DNA of 64,000 bases from Microbacterium aurantiacum (lineage in GTDB: Bacteria; Actinomycetota; Actinomycetes; Actinomycetales; Microbacteriaceae): positions 496,001 through 560,000 of the forward strand of contig NZ_JAJPDW010000001.1 in the NCBI RefSeq assembly GCF_021654035.1. The letters are read 5' to 3'. The notes beneath the pieces were generated by a model. It worked only from the letters and a program-made list of their open reading frames with translations, searched no databases and had not been told where the DNA came from. The translations under genes were made by a program, and so were the position numbers. The number at the start of each line of letters is the position of its first letter. The first letter of the stretch is position 1. Positions 60,343 to 64,000 of this stretch are shown piece after piece.

Positions 60343-61167
60343 GTGCTGCGGAGCGTAGCCCAGCAGGCGACGCGCCTTGTCGATCGAGAGCAGGGTCTCG
60401 TTCGTCCCCACCTCGCCCCGGCGCGGGACGTCGGGGAAGACCTCGTGCAGCAGCTCGCCGTTCGGGCGGGTCATGACGGTGTCCGCCGCCGCGATGATGA
60501 ACGTGTCGAAGCCCACCGGCGCCGACGTGAGCGCCCGCTCGACCGCCTGCGCGCCGTCGCGCGCGTCGATGTAGCCCCAGAGGTTCCACTTCCGGATGCC
60601 GGCATCCGCGTCGAAGGACGGGAAGGCGGCGTAGTCCTCGGGGACCATGACGTTCGAGAAGCGCAGGGCCGTGATGGACAGGTCGGTGTGCCAGCGGACG
60701 AGCTCGTCGGCCATCCGCTCCTCGAGCGTCTTCACGAGCGAGTAGACGCTCTCCGGCCGCGGCGCGTACTCCTCGTCCACAGGGACGTAGGGCGGGGGGA
60801 CGTCGAAGGGCAGGCCGAGGACCGTCTCGCTCGACGCGTACACGATGCGACGGATGCCGAGCCGCACCGCAGCCCAGAACACGTTGAACGTGGCGGTCAT
60901 GTTGTTGTGGAACGTCGCGACCTCGCTCCGCAGGCCCGGCGCGGGGATCGCCCCGAGGTGGACGACCGCGTCCACGCCGTCCCCACGATCGCCGAGCCCG
61001 GCGAACGCGTCGACGACCTGGCCGTAGTCGGTGAGGTCGACCTGGAGGAAGCCGGGGGCGCGGGTCCCCGCGACATCCATCCCGATGACATCGTGACCCG
61101 CGGCGCGCAGCTCGCGAGCGACGACGGTGCCGAGCTTTCCGCTGGATCCGGTGAGGGCGATACGCAT
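60322..61167 (-). CDS. NAD-dependent epimerase/dehydratase family protein
   Basis: A 281-residue extended SDR from ATG 61167, with the Rossmann start RIALTGSSGKLGTVVARELR (GxxGxxG), DAVVHLGAIPAPGLRSEVAT, the strand RIVYASSETVLGLPFDVPPP with the catalytic Ser/Thr, and the YxxxK pair in SVYSLVKTLEERMADELVRW. Near the end SIDKARRLLGYAPQHSW is typical of uronate-dehydrogenase or UDP-glucose-epimerase-like proteins. Substrate is unknown. The longer frame to 61206 has no ribosome site. Confidence 0.88.
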   Translation of the reverse strand: MRIALTGSSGKLGTVVARELRAAGHDVIGMDVAGTRAPGFLQVDLTDYGQVVDAFAGLGDRGDGVDAVVHLGAIPAPGLRSEVATFHNNMTATFNVFWAAVRLGIRRIVYASSETVLGLPFDVPPPYVPVDEEYAPRPESVYSLVKTLEERMADELVRWHTDLSITALRFSNVMVPEDYAAFPSFDADAGIRKWNLWGYIDARDGAQAVERALTSAPVGFDTFIIAAADTVMTRPNGELLHEVFPDVPRRGEVGTNETLLSIDKARRLLGYAPQHSWRDEV

Positions 61168-61302
61168 GGGATCAGCCTCGCATGTCCGCCGCCCGGGGGG
61201 ATCCATCGCGTCGATGTGAGCCCCTGCGCGTCGTTCGTGTCATAATCAGGCGCGCGCGGGCACGGGGGTGATCCGGCGCAGACAGGACTGGGGGACGGTC
61301 AC

Positions 61303-62478
61303 GTGGGGGATCGGCGCGCGATGGACGCGCGCGAACAAGGGCGTCGTGCGCGCCCGAGGGCGCGTGGACGGGCACGGAATGCCGTGGTGGCGGTTCTGAC
61401 GATCGCCGCGGTGGTCGGGCTCAGCAGTGCGGGCGGCGCGGCACTCGCCGGGTTCCTGGTGACCTCGACCGACCGTCTCGGTGTGAGCACCTCCGCCGGG
61501 GCGTCCGGCGTGTCCGGTACCCCGACGGCCTCGTCGCCGCCGGAGACGCCGTCGCCGGCGGCCTCGCTCCCCGTTCCCGACACCACTGAGACCCCCGTCG
61601 CCGAGCCCGTCGCACCCGAGCCGGAGCCGGCCCCGCCGCCCGTCTCGCCCGCCGACATCCCGTGCGACACGGGCGTGACGATGTCGGTGTGGGCGCACTA
61701 CGACGACGATCTGCTGTTCATGAATCCGCGTCTCCTCGAGGCGTTCGACGCCGGGCGGTGCGTGCGGACCGTGTTCCTCACCGGGTCGGATGCCGGGCGC
61801 GGCGAGCACTACGCCAAGGGCCGTGAGCTCGGCATCCTGCGCGCGTACAACACCATGCGGGGCGCGCAGGGGTTCTGGGCCGAGCACCGCGTGACGCTGA
61901 ACTCGGGCGTCGAGATCAGTCAGTGGTCGCCGGAGGATGATCCGGACATCACCGTGGTGTTCCTGCGCCTCCCCGACGGAGCGCTGAACGGCGGCGGATT
62001 CCGCGCGACCGGGTTCGTCACGCTGCCGGCCCTGGTCTCGGGGGCGCTCGCGTCGCTCGCGCCCATCGACGGCGGGACCCCGCTGACCCTCGACGCGCTG
62101 ACCTCGTCGCTGTCGGAGCTGATCGTCGCCTACCGCGTCGATCAGCTGTACACCCATGTGCCGCAGGGCACCGAGTGGGCCGGCGGCGACCACCCCGACC
62201 ACTCGGCGACCGGCACGGTCACCCGCGCCGCGTGGCAGGCGATCGGCTTCCCCGCCGACCGTGTCAGCTACGCGGTCGGCTACCGCACCCAGGACCTGCC
62301 GGCGAACCTCTCCGGCGACCTGCTGGCGCGCAAGGTGGACGCGTTCCGGGTGTACGCGGCGCAGGATTCGGTCGTCTCGTGCGCGTCGGCGCAGGCGTGC
62401 CTGGCCAAGCCGAAGTTCGGTGTGTGGCTGCAGCGGCAGTACGCCAAGACCGAGGCCGAGCTCTTCCCCGCCGGCTGA
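61303..62478 (+). CDS. secreted or anchored PIG-L family deacetylase
   Basis: A 391-residue protein. A basic tail and one membrane segment (about residues 26-52: NAVVAVLTIAAVVGLSSAGG) precede a Pro/Ser/Glu linker (about 65-115). The PIG-L/LmbE domain has SVWAHYDDDLLFMNPRLLEA (zinc motif HxDDD), TVFLTGSDAGRGEHY and WAGGDHPDHSATGTVTRAAW (second His motif). It should remove N-acetyl groups from sugars outside the membrane, perhaps in cell-wall glycolipids. It starts at GTG 61303 behind GGGGGA; ATG 61321 is also possible. Confidence 0.85.
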   Translation: MGDRRAMDAREQGRRARPRARGRARNAVVAVLTIAAVVGLSSAGGAALAGFLVTSTDRLGVSTSAGASGVSGTPTASSPPETPSPAASLPVPDTTETPVAEPVAPEPEPAPPPVSPADIPCDTGVTMSVWAHYDDDLLFMNPRLLEAFDAGRCVRTVFLTGSDAGRGEHYAKGRELGILRAYNTMRGAQGFWAEHRVTLNSGVEISQWSPEDDPDITVVFLRLPDGALNGGGFRATGFVTLPALVSGALASLAPIDGGTPLTLDALTSSLSELIVAYRVDQLYTHVPQGTEWAGGDHPDHSATGTVTRAAWQAIGFPADRVSYAVGYRTQDLPANLSGDLLARKVDAFRVYAAQDSVVSCASAQACLAKPKFGVWLQRQYAKTEAELFPAG

Positions 62479-62507
62479 CCCGCCTCCCGCGCCGCCCCCG
62501 CTGCGTA

Positions 62508-62586
62508 CCGAACTCCTCCATTCCGGCCGGAAACGGCCGAATCCGGGCCCGCAGGGGCCAACCGGGGCCGGATCGGAGGAGTTCGG
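62508..62586. repeat. long imperfect hairpin between the PIG-L and ribA genes
   Basis: CCGAACTCCTCC (62508-62519) pairs with GGAGGAGTTCGG (62575-62586). After a 2-base internal mismatch, a further 7 bp pair (62522-62528 with 62566-62572). A smaller stem (GGCC...GGCC) lies inside. It may end the PIG-L transcript. The rest of the 240-bp gap shows no FMN riboswitch. Confidence 0.6.
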
Positions 62587-62719
62587 CCCGCGGAGAAATC
62601 CGGCGGAACTGCATCCGACCCCCTGCGCGCGCCGGAATAATCAGCGAGACGACCGGCTTGCACTCCCGCATCGCGGTCGCACGAACGCCGCATTGCGGTC
62701 ACCGAACGAGGGAGCCCCC

Positions 62720-63415
62720 ATGTCACAGGCCCGCCCCGCCGATGTCCCGGCCGATGTTCACCCGGCCGAGATCACCCCGCTGACCGAGGCGCAGGTGCGC
62801 ACTGCGGTGACCATCCCGCTGCGGTTCTCCGACGGGTACACCGCTCCCGCGCGGGTGCTCACCTTCACCGGCCTGGTCGACGGCGCCGAGCACCTCCTCC
62901 TCGCCTTCGGCGACGCGGTGAATGACGACGGCGAGGTGACCCCCGGCGCGGACGTCCTCATCCGCATGCACAGCGAGTGCCTCACCGGAGACGTCTTCGG
63001 CTCGGAGCGGTGCGACTGCGGACCTCAGCTGCGCGAGGCCGCCGAGCGCCTGAACGACGCGGGCGGCCTGCTCCTCTACCTCCGCCAGGAGGGCCGCGGG
63101 ATCGGCCTGTACGCGAAGCTCGACGCCTACGCGCTGCAGGATGCCGGCCTCGACACCTACGACGCGAACACCGCGCTCGGCCACGGGGAGGACGAACGCG
63201 ACTACACCGCCGCCGCCCAGATGCTGCGCGCGGTCGGGGTCGGCGGCATCCGTCTCCTGACGAACAACCCCGACAAGGCCGCGCAGCTCTCGGCGCTCGG
63301 GATCGACGTGGTCGATGTCGTCCGCACCGGCGTCCACGTCACCGCGTCCAACGCCCGGTACCTGGAGGCCAAGCGCGACCGGACCGGGCACCTGCTGGAG
63401 CTCCCCGCGGCGTGA
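62720..63415 (+). CDS. ribA: GTP cyclohydrolase II
   Basis: This 231-residue stand-alone RibA-type protein starts at ATG 62720 after GAGGGAG. Motifs: LIRMHSECLTGDVFGSERCD with CGPQL following (the zinc cysteines and catalytic region), LLYLRQEGRGIGLYAKLDAY (the RQEGRGIGL signature), and RLLTNNPDKAAQLSALGIDV. It opens the GTP imidazole ring in the first step of riboflavin synthesis. It is not fused to a RibB domain. No other rib gene is near, so this may be an accessory copy beside a ribBA elsewhere. Confidence 0.92.
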   Translation: MSQARPADVPADVHPAEITPLTEAQVRTAVTIPLRFSDGYTAPARVLTFTGLVDGAEHLLLAFGDAVNDDGEVTPGADVLIRMHSECLTGDVFGSERCDCGPQLREAAERLNDAGGLLLYLRQEGRGIGLYAKLDAYALQDAGLDTYDANTALGHGEDERDYTAAAQMLRAVGVGGIRLLTNNPDKAAQLSALGIDVVDVVRTGVHVTASNARYLEAKRDRTGHLLELPAA

Positions 63416-63445
63416 CGGACGCCCCGCCCGGGCCATGATGGAGCG

Positions 63446-64000
63446 GTGCCCCCCGTCGCCGCGACGCTCGAACGCCACCAGGTGGCGCTGTGCCTCGCGG
63501 CGATCGCCGGGGGAGCCGCCGTCGGCATCCTCGCCCCGGCGACCGCTCCCGTCGTCGCACCGGCGATCACCCCGGTCATCGCCCTCCTCCTCTTCGCCAC
63601 GTTCCTCGGCGTGCCGTTCCGGACGCTCGGGACGGCGCTGCGCGACACGCGCTTCGCCGCCACGGTGCTCGCCGTCAACTTCCTCGTGGTGCCGCTGGTC
63701 GTCTTCGCCCTCAGCCGCGTGGTCGCCGCCGAGGAGGCGGTGCTCGTCGGCGTGCTGCTGGTGCTGCTGACGCCGTGCGTCGACTACGTCATCGTCTTCG
63801 CCGGCCTCGCCGGTGGTGCGCGCGACAAGCTCCTCGCGGCGACTCCGCTGCTGATGGTGGTGCAGATCCTCCTCCTGCCGCTGTATCTGCTCCTCCTGGC
63901 GGGCCCCACGATCGTCGGCGCGTTCGATCTCCGACCGTTCGTCGAGGCCTTCCTCCTGCTCATCGCTCTGCCCCTGGGGGCGGCGGTCCTCGTGCAGCTG
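63446..64000 (+). CDS. bile acid:sodium symporter / arsenite-permease-like transporter, N-terminal part
   Basis: The frame opens at GTG 63446 and leaves the window after 185 codons. It has about six hydrophobic segments: HQVALCLAAIAGGAAVGILA, ITPVIALLLFATFLGVPFRT, FAATVLAVNFLVVPLVVFAL and LVGVLLVLLTPCVDYVIVFA. The TPCVDYV block with its Cys recalls ACR3 and BASS-family carriers. Arsenite export is one possibility, but the key C-terminal half is missing and no ars gene is beside it. Confidence 0.75.
   Translation, partial: MPPVAATLERHQVALCLAAIAGGAAVGILAPATAPVVAPAITPVIALLLFATFLGVPFRTLGTALRDTRFAATVLAVNFLVVPLVVFALSRVVAAEEAVLVGVLLVLLTPCVDYVIVFAGLAGGARDKLLAATPLLMVVQILLLPLYLLLLAGPTIVGAFDLRPFVEAFLLLIALPLGAAVLVQL

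Noticed and set aside
62587..62719. FMN riboswitch before ribA
   Set aside because: The conserved FMN-element sequence blocks are not present. Only a hairpin further upstream was found.
1..64000. CRISPR arrays, rRNA genes, insertion sequences, prophage
   Set aside because: No regularly spaced repeats, rRNA sequence, transposase or phage structural gene was seen.

Overview
The window is high-GC (about 70%) DNA with many GTG starts and many 4-base ATGA/GTGA gene overlaps. It carries no ribosomal RNA. The gene families and order (pheA / photolyase / lipid kinase / serS / HAD / LCP, a DUF222-HNH protein, a PGPGW membrane protein) and the frequent hexamer GGATGC/GCATCC point to an actinobacterium, most likely Microbacteriaceae and close to Microbacterium. 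That placement is inference from gene content and composition.

Layout. (1) 1-8535, all minus strand: a carbohydrate-use cluster with an ABC permease and solute-binding lipoprotein, a GH43-like glycosidase, a Gfo/Idh/MocA dehydrogenase, an ABC exporter half-molecule, a LacI regulator, a cupin protein and a PmoA-like protein. Repeated LacI-type palindromes tie the cluster together. (2) 8562-21525: mostly housekeeping genes: a quinone-reductase-like dehydrogenase, pgm, pheA, an LLM flavoenzyme, phr, a diacylglycerol-kinase-like protein, serS, a HAD phosphatase, and two LCP cell-wall ligases flanked by two tRNA-Ser genes. (3) 21526-23141: a small accessory patch downstream of tRNA-Ser(GCU), with an intact antitoxin-like gene and a broken PIN toxin. 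(4) 23331-28749: choline to glycine betaine (betT, betB, betA) plus an S4 RNA-binding protein. (5) 28861-30380: a GNAT protein, a VOC protein and the remnant of an AlkA-type glycosylase gene.

(6) 30430-41028 is the most interesting part. It is a complete-looking aromatic catabolic cluster of the kind described for 4-cresol degradation in Corynebacterium glutamicum (Cre pathway), where the phenolic hydroxyl is phosphorylated before oxidation. It has a two-subunit PEP-synthase-like phosphotransferase, a class I P450 with its own [2Fe-2S] ferredoxin and reductase, two HD phosphohydrolases, an SDR alcohol dehydrogenase, an aldehyde dehydrogenase and an IclR regulator with two copies of a palindromic site. 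An SQR-like flavoprotein and a small unknown protein follow on the other strand.

(7) 42678-50273: a DUF222/HNH protein, a zinc-ribbon protein with a nuclease-like tail, dinB, a zinc-type ArsR regulator overlapping a 51-residue histidine-rich peptide, DUF429, PGPGW, an MFS exporter and DUF1206. (8) 50348-57288: glgX-treY-treZ (trehalose from glycogen) and a DUF1349-type protein. (9) 57295-64000: a long hairpin, a LacI-family remnant, a cold-shock gene with strong terminators, a fatty-acid desaturase, an esterase, a nucleoside-diphosphate-sugar epimerase-like protein, a PIG-L deacetylase, ribA and the start of a bile-acid/arsenite-type transporter.
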